This document shows, piece by piece, positions 13,596-24,678 of a stretch of 64,000 nucleotides of DNA; the first letter of the stretch is position 1; each line of letters begins with the position of its first letter. Source of the stretch: Helicoverpa zea (Eukaryota > Arthropoda > Insecta > Lepidoptera > Noctuidae); the NCBI RefSeq assembly GCF_022581195.2, contig NC_061454.1, forward strand, positions 1,550,001-1,614,000, written 5' to 3'. Below the pieces are notes generated by a model. That model saw nothing but the letters and a program-made list of their open reading frames with translations, ran no database searches and had not been told where the DNA came from. The position numbers and the translations under genes are program-made.

Positions 13596-14324
13596 AATTG
13601 AAACAATGAGCGCACGTGGCGTCAAAAACCCCATCTACCAATTGATTCTTCGAAACAGTGCTAATAGCCTGTTCAATTTTTATGTCGTGAATCTATAAAC
13701 GGAACGGAATACGCCTATCAGTTTATCGTAGCATCAGTCACGCTCAAACATAATAATGTGTTGAACAAACATCAACAATGACTGGAAATTGTGTAGTGTG
13801 AAATACTGCTGCTTTATTTTTTTAATAACTCGCATCATTCGTATGTATTTTTCCTCCTTTTACGTCATGGGCGGGAAATTTTGCACTATTTAGACCACAG
13901 TAAAAATGCCCCAATCAGAAAAGCTGCATTCTGAAAATTACACCCCTTTTTTCAGTTAAGTGAGAGTGAGAAGAGTAAGCGGCACCATTATAATTAGCTA
14001 ATTTGTAAAAAAAATATGGTTGGAAGTCCCTTTAAAATGTTGAGTCAACGAGCTCTATAGGCTATGAACTACTACAATTCTTTTGAAAGTCGACTTTGCT
14101 ACAACTTGTTTTAAGACAGCTAGTAAAGTTCCACGTCCCGGAAACAGCGTAACGTGGTTCTCCAAAAATAGAATTTTGTGATTTCAAAGAATTCAGTTAC
14201 AAGAGACTTAGGGGAAGTCATCTGTTAACATAAAAGTACATATTTATGTAGTTACTAATGTGATATCCGGCTACAAATATTGAGTTCGAAGACCTATTTA
14301 GTAATATGTGCTACAAGTCAGAAT

Positions 14325-14530
14325 TAGGGGAAACTAGGTGTCCCCGCAGTTCTTCCCGGGTCCCGAGGGTACTACTGCCCACACCTGGATAAAATGTAGT
14401 CTATGTATTCAAAGTATGTATGTATGTGTAGGCTCTAGTCTAGACAGTCTCTGTACAAAAAATAATTTAAATCGTTTTAGTAGTTTTGGCCTAAAATCCA
14501 GACTGGGTAGTTACTTTCGTACATTTATAA
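14325..14530 (+). repeat. Interspersed repeat fragment
   Basis: A segment with GTGTCCCCGCAGTTCTTCCC, then TAAAATGTAGTCTATGTATTC and a TTTTAGTAGTTTTGGCCT motif resembles a common lepidopteran repeat with CCCGCG and AAAATCGGTTCAGTAGTTTTGG-type blocks. The family assignment is by recollection of its general form only. Confidence 0.4.
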
Positions 14531-15892
14531 TATGAAAAGTACTGAAATCTTTGTGTAATTCATATTAAGTGTGTAAAAGAATAACAATAAAGATCAAAAT
14601 AAAACTCCAAAAGACTGAACGAATTGGTACACGCGTGTTGATTGCACATTTCACGCTTCGAATGCCAATGTACTTTAGCTGGTTTCCTGTTTTATACTGG
14701 TGCATATCAGGGCCACATTTGTTCAGTTTAATAGGCACTTGTGAGGCCTCTCTTCGTATGGCTTCAACTTGAGCTTAAAAAGCTGATACCGAAAACTTTC
14801 TTGTTATAAAATAAATTATAGTAGACGTAAGAAACCGCTCCCTTTAGGAATATGAAGGTAAAGAATGGTAAAAATATTTATTTGGTAAAAGTAGGTGCTT
14901 TCAAAAATGGCATAAATAAATTCTGAATATACAGTTTCTCCTTGCTTACTACCACTATAATCACTTCCTCTTTTCAAAAAATGTACTAATGGTCATATGT
15001 GGTCTCAAAAATGTTAACAGGGGTTCGACACATGTTTAAGGGAAATTCTCCATACAATTCTTTCTTAAACACGTGACGAATATCTGTCAGAAAATATATA
15101 GGTTACGAAAACATGATATATCATCGTCAATATCAGTTTAACGACAAAAATACAATCTGGGCAAGGTTAACCGTCAAATGATTATGTCTAAAAATATGCG
15201 GGTTCCGGTCCACGCCTACCAACGTCACTTCTCATTGATATTTTAACTTTTTATCTTATTTTCACGGCTCAATTTTGACCGAAATAAACGTAACAGAAGT
15301 ACATATTTCAACATGGCTATCAGTTACACTCACTATAATACAGTGAAAGCCAGAATATGGTTCAGTTCCTACAGTTCTGGGACGTAAGGTAACTCTTTGA
15401 AATAGAGACTACTTTCGCCTAACTTCAAGATATGTCTGTCAAAATATTTCGCGCATTTCAGGTGGCAACGTTAAGATATTTCGGAACTAGGTCATTCTGC
15501 TGTATCCGATTGCACTACCAGGATATATTTAGATAACAGTATAGTTTATAATGGTGATAAAAAGCTTGAATTATTTAGTAGGTTGACAGTTGACAAAACT
15601 TGCTCTAGTTCTCTGAAGCACGAAAGTAAGCCTTTCTCTTTTTTACTCACGGATTCGGTATCGGAAGCTATAGTATTACTACACTGACATTTTTCTTTAA
15701 CCACGACTGACTGTGTCTCAGACTCAGTGCATCCAACCTGTTTAATGGATTAGCTGATGAAGACACGTCACCAAAGATCTTGTGTCGACGACCTAATCTT
15801 TTCTGAAGTAAGGTCACTGACACACGCCGGTTTTAAGTGTGCAGTGTTTATGCATGCGGTTTTATAACACCATATCCCTTACATCTGGCTTC

Positions 15893-15975
15893 TTTACTAT
15901 GATGGGATTAAAGAGTCTGACCCCACCAATACCACAGCAAGTGGGGTCATTTGATAATTTTTCACCTCCAAAAAA
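15893..15975 (+). repeat. Diverged R1-type LINE 3' end
   Basis: The run AAAGAGTCTGACCCCACCAA followed by GTGGGGTCATTTGATAATTTT matches, with substitutions, the 3' UTR end of the R1-clade LINE at 46.6-51.2 kb (AGTCTGACACTC, then AGGGGTCATTTGATGATTTT in the sense direction). It is an older 5'-truncated relative in plus orientation. Confidence 0.6.
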
Positions 15976-17368
15976 ACGGAAAAATAGTAGAAGATTTTCA
16001 ACCAAGTGAAACACGCGTTCACACAACAGATAAAGAGTTGATTGACGGTGAAGATTACTTTCCCAGTAAGCCACAATGATAACAGTATTGCTGTGTTATC
16101 AATGAGCACCCACATATTGTCCTTCAATGATTATGTGGATCAAAGGTATTTCCCATAAAATTAATAATATTGAACAGTATAATCCCAGCATTGTATTAAA
16201 TAACTAATAGGTAACTAAAGAATATTTTTGTATTCTTTACATGAGAGCCTGCGTTTATATTTCTGAAGAACATAAATTACCATTGATCAATGTAACAAAT
16301 AGTTTTTAAGTCAAGAAATATCTGGATAATAACCTAGGTAGCATTATCAGCTATTTTTACTTGTTTATGTTTAAACTTTATTATAAATTCAAACAGTATG
16401 ATACACAATACAATGCAGGTTGGTAGGAATGGGGACACGCCCACATCTTTACTAATAATTTCACCCACATGTAACATACTTGTCAGGGCCACTGAGTAAA
16501 CTAAATGTTGGTAAATAACATCTTTTCTTAATTAATATTTAAAGAACATATTTCTGCTTTTTATGAATAGTTTTATATGGATAGAAATAATGTTACAACC
16601 ATAAACAGAAAAGTATGGGAGAAAATATACTGTGGCAATCCCAAACAAGAAATTAGTATAAGGGCAGAAGGATGATGGTAGGCAACTTCATAATACCCAG
16701 GTCTGATGAAAATAAAAGTAGAAATTACTGACATTTGTTTCTTTTTTAAATGTTACGTTACTGATTGCATAAGTACTTCTTGTGCATAAGAACTGCATGC
16801 TTGACTTCCTAGACTATTAACACTGACTTGAAATTAAGAGTTTGTGAACCATATCCACAGAATATTTTAACAGCTAAAGAACTCAATATCTGCTTAAAAA
16901 TTAAATAAATACAACTGCATGATCATTGAATAAATAAATTCATAATTTTCCAATAAGAAAGTTAATGATTATTTCCCTTTAGAAATAAAAATTATAGACA
17001 AAGGAAGAAGCAATGTGTTTACATGATTATTTTATAATGTTAAAGAGTTAGGTATTTCATCATTATAATTACTGCTCAATCCAATACTTTATTTGAAAAT
17101 CATTTTATAAGATAAACCTTACAGAGTACAGCATGTACATTCAACAGTTGGTTTTATATCATCAGAAAGATAACAGTTTTAAAAATATTCATTCATAAAA
17201 GGAAACTACATAAGTTATTACCCCAAGTTTAAAAGACCTTACTGAATAAATCAACAACAACAATTGGCTATAAATGGAATGATAATAAGTAAAAAACTGA
17301 AGGCCAGTGGAAGCACTCAACAGAACAACTCACTTTCACTGCAATGCTAACAAAATTCCAAGTTTCAC
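15976..17368. other. No gene seen; possible intron of the 17.4-17.6 kb gene
   Basis: AT-rich sequence without a supported exon. The minus-strand exon at 17369-17635 ends in a splice donor pointing into this region, so it may be intron or may contain small exons that I could not identify. Confidence 0.4.
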
Positions 17369-17369
17369 T

Positions 17370-17635
17370 CACCCCTCCGTTGTGACTGAGTTCAACGACA
17401 ATGTCTCCGCGAATATCATCTCATGGTCTTCCTTCGTCTTCGAGTCCTCAGCCACCTGTGACTCAGGCGACTCCTGACTCCCTGGCACATCCTGCTTCCC
17501 AACCCCCACTTTCTGACTGACATTATGCAGCCCCGACAGGTCGACATTCGTGTCGACACCCTCGCCTTGAAGAGCCTCCGAAACCACCAAAATGAAGAGA
17601 GCACAACTGTGAAATACATAACGAATCAGTTTCAT
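17370..17635 (-). CDS. First coding exon of a secreted or membrane protein, unknown family
   Basis: The frame starts at an ATG (17635) and encodes about 88 residues. It begins with a basic residue and a hydrophobic stretch (VFHSCALFILVVSEA, residues ~7-21) that reads as a signal peptide, then an acidic Ser/Glu/Gln-rich region. The reading runs into GAGGG followed by GTGAGT, a strong donor, so this is only the first coding exon. Downstream exons would lie at lower coordinates and were not identified. A second ATG ten bases upstream is in another frame. The gene is divergent from OSTC, whose ATG lies about 1.05 kb away. I do not recognise the family. Confidence 0.55.
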
Positions 17636-18689
17636 CAGCCATCTGTTGCAATTTAAAATTCAGAATGGAAAAAAATACTCCCTTACCTGGATAGCACTGA
17701 AATAGTCAGCAAAGACGTGTAGATAACACATAAACCACCCTTCATCGTAATATCAGTGAAATATCCACAGTCCATATCATTTTGTGCGTAAAATTAACAC
17801 ATATTCGCGACGCCTTCAAACTCAACAATGTAAATCGAGTATTATTCCTTATCACACAAAACACGAGCACAATTAACACATTTTGAGGGGTTGAATAATA
17901 ACTAAAAAAATTAGCTGCCGTCGCCAAACGGATAAAAATGTGGGAACGAACTTTTGCTCAATTTTACTAAAATCGAATCGTGTAATTTGACAATTGCCAA
18001 AATTTTTGTTCTCTTTGCCGTTGGACGAATACTGAAATCCTATTGGCGAACAGAATAAAATGTAATCGATTCATATTAATGCACCAATACCAGTTAAACA
18101 TTTAATGCTTAAGCTCGATTTCAATTGGCCCACATATTTAGCCGTAAACACGTTCGGTTTCAAGCAGAACCATGAAGAATATTTCTCTCAGCTGTTCACA
18201 TTAATTACTGAAATTACACTGAAATTATCATGTTTAATATTTCCTTGTTTAGTCACAAACTGTAACAAAACTGTTTGAATGCAATACCTGATAATCTACA
18301 TTACATAGAACTTAAAAAAGATGTTTAGAAAAGTTTAAATAAAAACGGAAACTGGAATGTATTAACTTCTCCTATATAGTGCTGTTCATTTAATACTAAA
18401 CGAAATGATTAGGGAAAATATTTTAATGATAATAAATCCTATAGAATACTTTATCTGATAATTTATTCATGTTGGAGAATACGCAAATGATAGTTTCAAA
18501 TTGTATCAATTCTCTGCTAATCTCCCAGGAACTTTTTTTTAAAGTAGTGTTCATGTGATTAGTTGATTAAATTGATTCAGAACTCACAGCACTAGCTTTC
18601 ACGCACAGATAATGTTGACATTTTGTCATCGACGTCAACAGGCGTTTTTATTGGAATTTTGTCGGTTCTTGTTTTAGTAAATTCGAAAA
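17636..18689. promoter_or_regulatory. Shared intergenic interval of a divergent gene pair
   Basis: About 1 kb separates the ATG of the minus-strand signal-peptide gene from the ATG of OSTC. It must hold both 5' UTRs and both promoters. No clear TATA box was assigned. A possible donor in minus orientation (CTATCCAG then GTAAGG, near 17690) suggests the minus gene has a 5' UTR exon. Confidence 0.4.
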
Positions 18690-19224
18690 ATGGAGGCTTT
18701 ATTTGCACTACCATTCACGGTCCTGGAAATTCCTAATATTAAAATTAAGAAGCCGACATGGCTTCAGGCTCCGTCTGCCATGACAACATTCTCATTGGTG
18801 CTGCTATCATACTTTTTAGTAACAGGAGGTTAGAGGCTTGTTTTGTGCGTTTTCCAGTTAATTTCTTATAGGAATCATTAACAGATTGTTGTAATATGTG
18901 TGCTTTATTGTAGGGATAATATACGACGTGATTGTGGAGCCACCGAGCGTGGGTTCAACGACCGACGAACATGGGCACAGTAGGCCGGTCGCCTTCATGC
19001 CAAATCGCGTAAATGGGCAGTACATTATGGAGGGATTGGCGTCCAGCTTCCTCTTCTCTCTGGGCGGGCTTGGCTTCATCATTCTGGACCGCACGCACAA
19101 CCCTTCGACGCCAAAATTAAATCGAATTTTGTTAATCTCAGTAGCTTTCCTATGTATTCTTGTGTCTTTCTTCACAACCTGGATATTCATGAGGATGAAG
19201 CTGCCAGGTTACCTACAGAACTGA
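18690..19224 (+). CDS. Ostc: OSTC, oligosaccharyltransferase complex subunit
   Basis: Two coding exons, 18690-18828 and 18914-19224, join in phase 1 (GGA G|GG ATA) to give 149 residues, the usual length of OSTC (DC2). The protein has a short N-terminus with KKPTWLQAPSAM, a first membrane helix (~30-48), the family block IIYDVIVEPPSVGS with DEHG, then NGQYIMEGLASSFLF, GGLGFIILDR and a third helix before the C-terminal FMRMKLPGYL motif. OSTC is a three-pass ER membrane subunit of the STT3A-type complex that links N-glycosylation to the translocon. The intron is 85 bp. The first exon is too short to stand out as an open frame; its ATG follows a TTCGAAAA context. The match to the family is strong throughout. 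Confidence 0.96.
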
Positions 19225-19436
19225 TTGCTAATAGATTAAGCAAAGTCACAAAATGTTTTTTAATAAGTTTATTAAATATTTTTTATATCCATTATGATGG
19301 TGTTTCATTTTCACCATTGATGTTGATATCATTGGTAACTGTTTTAGGCAATATTAAGTTAGTGTATTATAAAATTGTATTAAAACAAATGTATGCAATC
19401 AGCAATATTGGTATGTGAATAGGTAATGAAGATTAT

Positions 19437-19541
19437 GGGTCAATTCCCACTGAAAGAGCAGTGGCCGTAAGAGCACGGACAATGTAAGAGCGCTCAATCA
19501 CTTGCATTTACGGCCGCTGCTCTTTCAGTGGGGATTGACCC
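19437..19541. repeat. 105-bp hairpin MITE
   Basis: A near-perfect inverted repeat: the left end GGGTCAATTCCCACTGAAAG is matched by CTTTCAGTGGGGATTGACCC at the right, with a short loop containing GTAAGAGCGCTCAATC. TA flanks both ends. It looks like a very small foldback element and abuts the insertion site of the 5.1-kb element. Confidence 0.8.
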
Positions 19542-19549
19542 TATTTGTA

Positions 19550-20440
19550 GTGTGCGTTCGCGCAGCGGAATGTTGTTGAATTTAAAGATTTTAATTATGC
19601 AGATAATTAGTGTAAGACGTCCTATAATTGTATATGGTAAATAAAAATTTGTGTATGCAGCCATTGTGGAGAAATTCACCAAAAACAGATTCCGCTGGGC
19701 GAACGTTGGTGAACATTGTCCTGGCGGAACTTTTTTTAATCCATAGACTTTAGAAGAAAAGAGACGTGTCCGAAAATTAGTGTGTATTTGTGTATAATTG
19801 ATTATGTATGAATGAAATCAGTGCATGCATAAACTTCGGAGAAATTCAACTTTCCGCTACGCGAACGTTTGGCCATTAGCTAGTTTTCATATAAAGCGCT
19901 TACATAGAGAGCTGTAGATTTTTACATACGTTGTTTTGAATTTGTTTATATTTGTTTAAAAAACAGATTTAGAAAAAGTCGTAGGGTTTAAAAGATAAAA
20001 ATATAAACGTAAAATACACTTATTAGGTCTTAGTTCTTAAAGTATGCAGTTTGGGGTCTAGATTTTCACGTTTACACAAACCTTGTAAGTGTCTCCAACA
20101 TGTTGCCAAGTATCAATGATGTTCCGTTAGTAATTAAAAAGTTATAGGATATTTTACCATGAACAGATCACTGTTTACAAAGCAGTCGAATATCACGACG
20201 TTCTAAAGGAATTGCATGGTAAAATGTATGCCAATAATTAGTTTAATCATTCAACTATTCACTTGCAAAATTTCATGTCATTAAATTCAGTAATTAAAGA
20301 AAGACAATTATAATACTGACGGAGCATCGAAACCCTACATAATCCGACCAAGTTCGGATAGCTACAAAAAAGCGGCCGTGCCATATGTCTAAAGCTTGGG
20401 TTTCCTAGGAAAGCGGTGCCGTCATATAGCGACCGTCATA
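19550..20440 (+). repeat. Left long inverted arm of the foldback element
   Basis: About 890 bp matching the reverse complement of 23345-24669 with few differences. Near the inner end the two arms become more divergent (CGTCATATAGCGACCGTCATA on the left against GTATTACGGCCGCTATATGA on the right). Weaker similarity extends to GCAGGCCCGCC around 20850. Confidence 0.85.
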
Positions 20441-21017
20441 TTACGGACGCAAATAGACGGTCGTCTTTACGGTGATGACATGCGGAAAGTTCCACGGCCG
20501 TTTTAACACAACGTCATAAACTTTTTGTTAGTTGTATCATACTTACTAACCTGTTTTATTTAATATTTCTCAAATTTCACGACACCAATTCTGTTTTAGT
20601 TGACTTTTTCTATAATCTTTACTTTTTATATTATATATTGCTTCGTGGTTACGAACGAAATCTATTAAAATTTCGTCGTCCTCGCTGCTCCAAGAGTTGT
20701 AACAAATTTTTGACGTTGTTCCGAAAAAAAAAACACAAATACGTATTAAAAAAGTTTCACCGCTTTCAATAAAACGTTCACCAAACTATCTGACACCGTC
20801 AAGACGGCCGTCATGCAAATGGCGGCACCGCTTTTTGAAGTTACGCAGGCCCGCCGTAAGCGGGCGTGCAGCGCGTGCACAGCACGCGGGCGGCACGTCC
20901 TAGGGGGCGGCAAATCTAGCGAGTTATCACGTAATATTTAAAAAATACAATATCTTTTTACTAATGATTTGATTTCAATATTTCCGAACACAGCAATAGC
21001 GGTAAGAATATTACTTA

Positions 21018-21099
21018 CACTGCCGGTTTCAATTAGGTACATCTGTTGAAAGGACATTTTCAAAATTAAAGATTCTTAAAAACGATTTAAGATCAACCA
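21018..21099 (+). pseudogene. Relic of a hAT transposase C-terminal (dimerisation) domain
   Basis: Translation of 21039-21098 gives TSVERTFSKLKILKNDLRST, the hallmark of the hAT C-terminal dimerisation domain (ERxFSxLKxIKxxLRS). The preceding LPVS motif of the same domain lies one base out of frame just upstream, so the reading is broken by a frameshift. Only this fragment is recognisable. It ends at an AGTGGCGTAGCGTGGGG sequence, probably another repeat boundary. Confidence 0.7.
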
Positions 21100-21232
21100 G
21101 TGGCGTAGCGTGGGGAAAATGCTATTTAGGGGGCGGCAAAATTAAACCAATAAAATTTCAGAAAAAGCCGCCCTAGCTTTGGTCGTCTCCTATCAATTTT
21201 GACTGTTTCACCCTTTGCATCCCCAAAAAAAT

Positions 21233-22442
21233 TCGCGCTCGCTGCGCTCGCGGCTCCATGTCAGATGTCGCATTTTGTCTTTGTTTAATTGTTGAGGCAT
21301 TCAATTCCGAAAAAACATTTTTCGCGCACGTCCGTTATGGCTTTTTATGATAATATGTTTACTTCATGAAAACTCTAAGGAAAAAATCGCGCTCGCTTCG
21401 CTCGCGGCTTTTGCACTTCACTTCTGTGCATATCTTACTTTTTGACTTTGCTTTGTTAATTTACAGTGGTTTTTATTTGTTTTGTGTCCTTGATTAAAAA
21501 ATTTTCGCGCTCGCTCCGCTCGCGCTTCCTTACATATGACATGTGCCTTATAAGTTTTCAACGGGAAACCCACCAAATAACATATTTTACTGACTTTAAA
21601 CATTGTTATAGATATTTAAGTGCGTTACTTTAGGTTAATCACAATCTTTCAATACATAGGGGTAATACACTTGGGTAATGATTGCACTGCATTGATGCCC
21701 TAAGCAATTGCTTAGTTTGCTTATGGGCTAACCCAGGACTGCTTAGGTCAGCGGTTCCCGAATTCTTTTGGCTTCGGAACCCTTTTCGTTTCACCATTTT
21801 CCGGCGGAACCTTAGCTTAAGTAAGAAGTAAACTAAAGACGTAAATACACTTAGGTATGGCTCGTGCCGCGTGGTAGGTGGCGCACCAAATGATGGTTAG
21901 AGACATATTCAGTATACTCAGGCGTAGCATAGCTATCTGCCACACGGGCCAGAAAACAATTTAGCCGCCCTTGACTTTGTGTATTATGTGAATAGTTTTC
22001 AGTTTGAAGACTAACAAAGTAAACGCAAAAAGAAATAGATTGGGTCTGTACAGGTGCGAGGCGAGCGAGCGCGATTTTTTTTAGTTAAAAGAAGAAGTTC
22101 CAAGCACCCGCTAGCATTGAAAGACATTCAGTAGTAGCCGGTATCGCGAGCGAAGCGAGCGTGAATTTTTTTTAGTTTAAGTACCTACACAAAATAAACA
22201 AAACCACCGTAAATTAATAAGGTCCCAAAAAGTACAATATCCACACAAAAAAGCAAATGCAAATGAATAAGCAGCTAGCGAAGAAAGCGCTATTGCTTTT
22301 TCTGAACCAGAGGAATAAAAAATAAACATTAAAGGAAACCTCGACGGAAGAGCGCGATTTTTTTTCGGTGTTGGATACTTGAGCAATTAAACGAACGTAA
22401 AAGCTTCACATGTAACATGGAGTCGCGAGCGAAGCGAGCGCG
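21233..22442. repeat. Six copies of a CGCGCTCGCT(T/G/C)CGCTCGCG palindrome
   Basis: Imperfect 18-20-bp palindromes occur at about 21233-21253, 21388-21408, 21506-21524, 22056-22073, 22145-22162 and 22424-22442. The first three are preceded by A-rich sequence and the last three are followed by T-rich sequence, so they face each other. Three lie outside and three inside the nested hAT-type insertion. Confidence 0.8.
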
Positions 22443-22962
22443 AAATTTTCGGATTCGTGGAGGTGCAAAAATTGGAAAAAATGTCACACTTTGATTCATG
22501 GTAAAAATTGCCACTGGGAATACTCGTATGCCGTGTCATTTCACGTCCTGTCAAATGTATGAAAACGTATAATCCTGGCGATGAACTAAGCCCAAAAAAT
22601 GCGGTGATTTTTGGCCGACTCGCTACCTACTTTTGCCGATTGCCGAAGACCTGGAGGTATTAAATTAATCTACAATTTAAATCTACTAAAAAACGGAATT
22701 AAATTATCTGCTGCCGTGGCCTTCCCACGCCACTTGTCGCGAAAGTACGAGACTTACACTCCCGAGTGGTACCCACCTACATGGTGCCTAAATGGAATTT
22801 TGGAATGCAATATTTAAAACAATTTAATTGAAAATGAATAATAATTTAATATTGTCAAAAGTGAAACGATTTATCATATGGAAATCTTGAATTTTCCACG
22901 GAACCCCAGAGGGCCTGTCACGGAACCTCAGGGTTCCGCGGAACCCCATTTGGGAACCGCTG
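21749..22962. mobile_element. Non-autonomous hAT-type element, 1214 bp
   Basis: The terminal inverted repeats are CAGCGGTTCCC at the left and GGGAACCGCTG at the right. A perfect 8-bp direct repeat GCTTAGGT flanks them (21741-21748 and 22963-22970). An 8-bp duplication and CAG...CTG ends are diagnostic of hAT elements. No intact transposase frame lies inside. It sits within the core of the 5.1-kb foldback element, so it inserted later. Confidence 0.88.
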
Positions 22963-23123
22963 GCTTAGGTTACTCTGAACATTTCAAGTAAATAAAAAGT
23001 TATGTGTAATGTATGTTATGTATTGCAATAGTTATTTATCCAAAAGTAGGTGGGTTTTCTGCAATCAGAGCGGTGCATGTACATATTTTTTTCTGTTGGA
23101 CAAGTAAGATGGATATGAATTGG

Positions 23124-23175
23124 CGGGGGGGGGGGGGGGGGTCCGGACCCCCTGGATCCGCTCCCCCCCCTTATA
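23124..23175 (+). repeat. Poly-G tract with GGTCCGGACC palindrome
   Basis: A run of about 19 G (broken once near its start) is followed by TCCGGACCCCCTGGATCCGC and a C-run. This looks like part of a common arthropod repeat. It is liable to slippage in sequencing, so its exact length is uncertain. Confidence 0.7.
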
Positions 23176-23396
23176 TATTTTTTGTCAAAACGTATGTAGT
23201 CGTAGGGCGGCATAATCAGTTTTGCACGCGGGCGAACAAACAGCTAGCGGCGGGCCTGAAGTTACGGCGTCAGTTACCGCTCTCTAGGAAACCGCCCCAT
23301 TTTGTTTACATAGACAACGTTCTGGTGACGTCATTCACCGCTGTATTACGGCCGCTATATGACGGCACCGCTTTCCTAGGAAACCAAAGCTTTAGC

Positions 23397-23836
23397 CACG
23401 TTCTTAACTTGGAAGGTTAGTATATTTATTAATATGGTACAGTTGCGTACACAAGCGTTAGGAAAAAATAAAACAATTGCATTTCTTGAATGAAAAATAT
23501 TTTTTAAATAATAATGCCACTATCTACGATAAAAATAAATATTAGTATTAGTATAATAAGTATTTTAGTTAAAATACGTAACGTTTATTAACGTTATTTT
23601 TAATCACGTAGTTAAGTAATTTATGTAAGTAATAATAATAAAAATATTTTTGTACACCGATATTTAAATAGAGAAGTACTTGTTAATTGAAGATTTATTT
23701 TTATCGTAGATAGTGGCATTATTATTAAAAAAATATTTTTCAATCAAGAAATACAATTGTTTTATTTTTTCCTAACGCTTGTGTACGCAACTGTACCATA
23801 TTAATAAATACTAACCTACCAAGTTAAGAACGTTGC
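23397..23836. mobile_element. Palindromic MITE nested in the right arm
   Basis: About 440 bp with long inverted repeats: ACGTTCTTAACTTGGAAGGT at the left is matched by ACCTACCAAGTTAAGAACGT at the right, and pairing continues inward for about 150 bp (AAAAATAAAACAATTG, GCCACTATCTACGATAAAAA). The left arm of the host element lacks it and reads straight through the site (CCAAGCTTTAGACATATGGC in the arm's inverted sense). This identifies it as an insertion. TTAG is repeated at its edges and may be the target duplication. Confidence 0.85.
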
Positions 23837-24678
23837 TTAGACATATGGCACGGCCGCTTTTTTTTAGCTATCCGAACTTGGTCGGATTATGTAGGGTTTC
23901 GATGCTCCGTCAGTATTACAATTGTCTTTCTTTAATTACTGAATTTAATGACATGAAATTTTGCAAGTGAATAGTTGAATGATTAAACTAATTATTGGCA
24001 TACATTTTACCATGCAATTCCTTTAGAACGTCGTGATATTCGACTGCTTTGTAAACAGTGATCTATTCATGGTAAAATATCCTATAACTGTTTAATTACT
24101 AACGGAACATCATTGATACTTGGCAACATGTTGGAGACACTTACAAGGTTTGTGTAAACGTGAAAATCTAGACCCCAAACTGCATACTTTAAGAACTAAG
24201 ACCTAATAAGTGTATTTTACGTTTATATTTTTATCTTTTAAACCCTACGACTTTTTCTAAATCTGTTTTTTAAACAAATATAAACAAATTCAAAACAACG
24301 TATGTAAAAATCTACAGCTCTCTATGTAAGCGCTTTATATGAAAACTAGCTAATGGCCAAACGTTCGCGTAGCGGAAAGTTGAATTTCTCCGAAGTTTAT
24401 GCATGCACTGATTTCATTCATACATAATCAATTATACACAAATACACACTAATTTTCGGACACGTCTCTTTTCTTCTAAAGTCTATGGATTAAAAAAAGT
24501 TCCGCCAGGACAACGTTCGCCCAGCGGAATCTGTTTTTGGTGAATTTCTCCACAATGGCTGCATACACAAATTTTTATTTACCATACACAATTATAGGAC
24601 GTCTTACACTTATTATCTGCATAATTAAAATCTTTAAATTCAACAACATTCCGCTGCGCGAACGCACACCTATTTGTA

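Larger units (their letters stand above)
19550..24669. mobile_element. 5.1-kb foldback/Mutator-like element with long inverted ends
   Basis: The ends begin with GTGTGCGTTCGCGCAGCGGA, inverted at the right end. They are flanked by a perfect 9-bp direct repeat CTATTTGTA (19541-19549 and 24670-24678). The inverted arms run about 19550-20440 and 23345-24669 (the right arm is about 0.89 kb once a nested MITE is removed). A 9-bp duplication with long inverted ends fits Mutator-like or Foldback elements. No intact transposase frame was seen inside. The core holds a hAT relic, a 1.2-kb hAT-type insertion, a poly-G tract and repeated short palindromes. Similar ORFs at both ends (about 19494-19682 minus, 24537-24731 plus) are just the two arms read outward. 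Confidence 0.85.

Noticed and set aside
15862..16127. Two overlapping minus-strand ORFs of 70 and 76 codons
   Set aside because: The region overlaps an R1-type 3' UTR remnant; the hydrophobic translation is not supported by splice sites or family similarity.
23013..23420. 135-codon plus-strand ORF within the foldback element
   Set aside because: It crosses a poly-G tract and the repeat arm; the poly-Gly translation is a repeat artefact.
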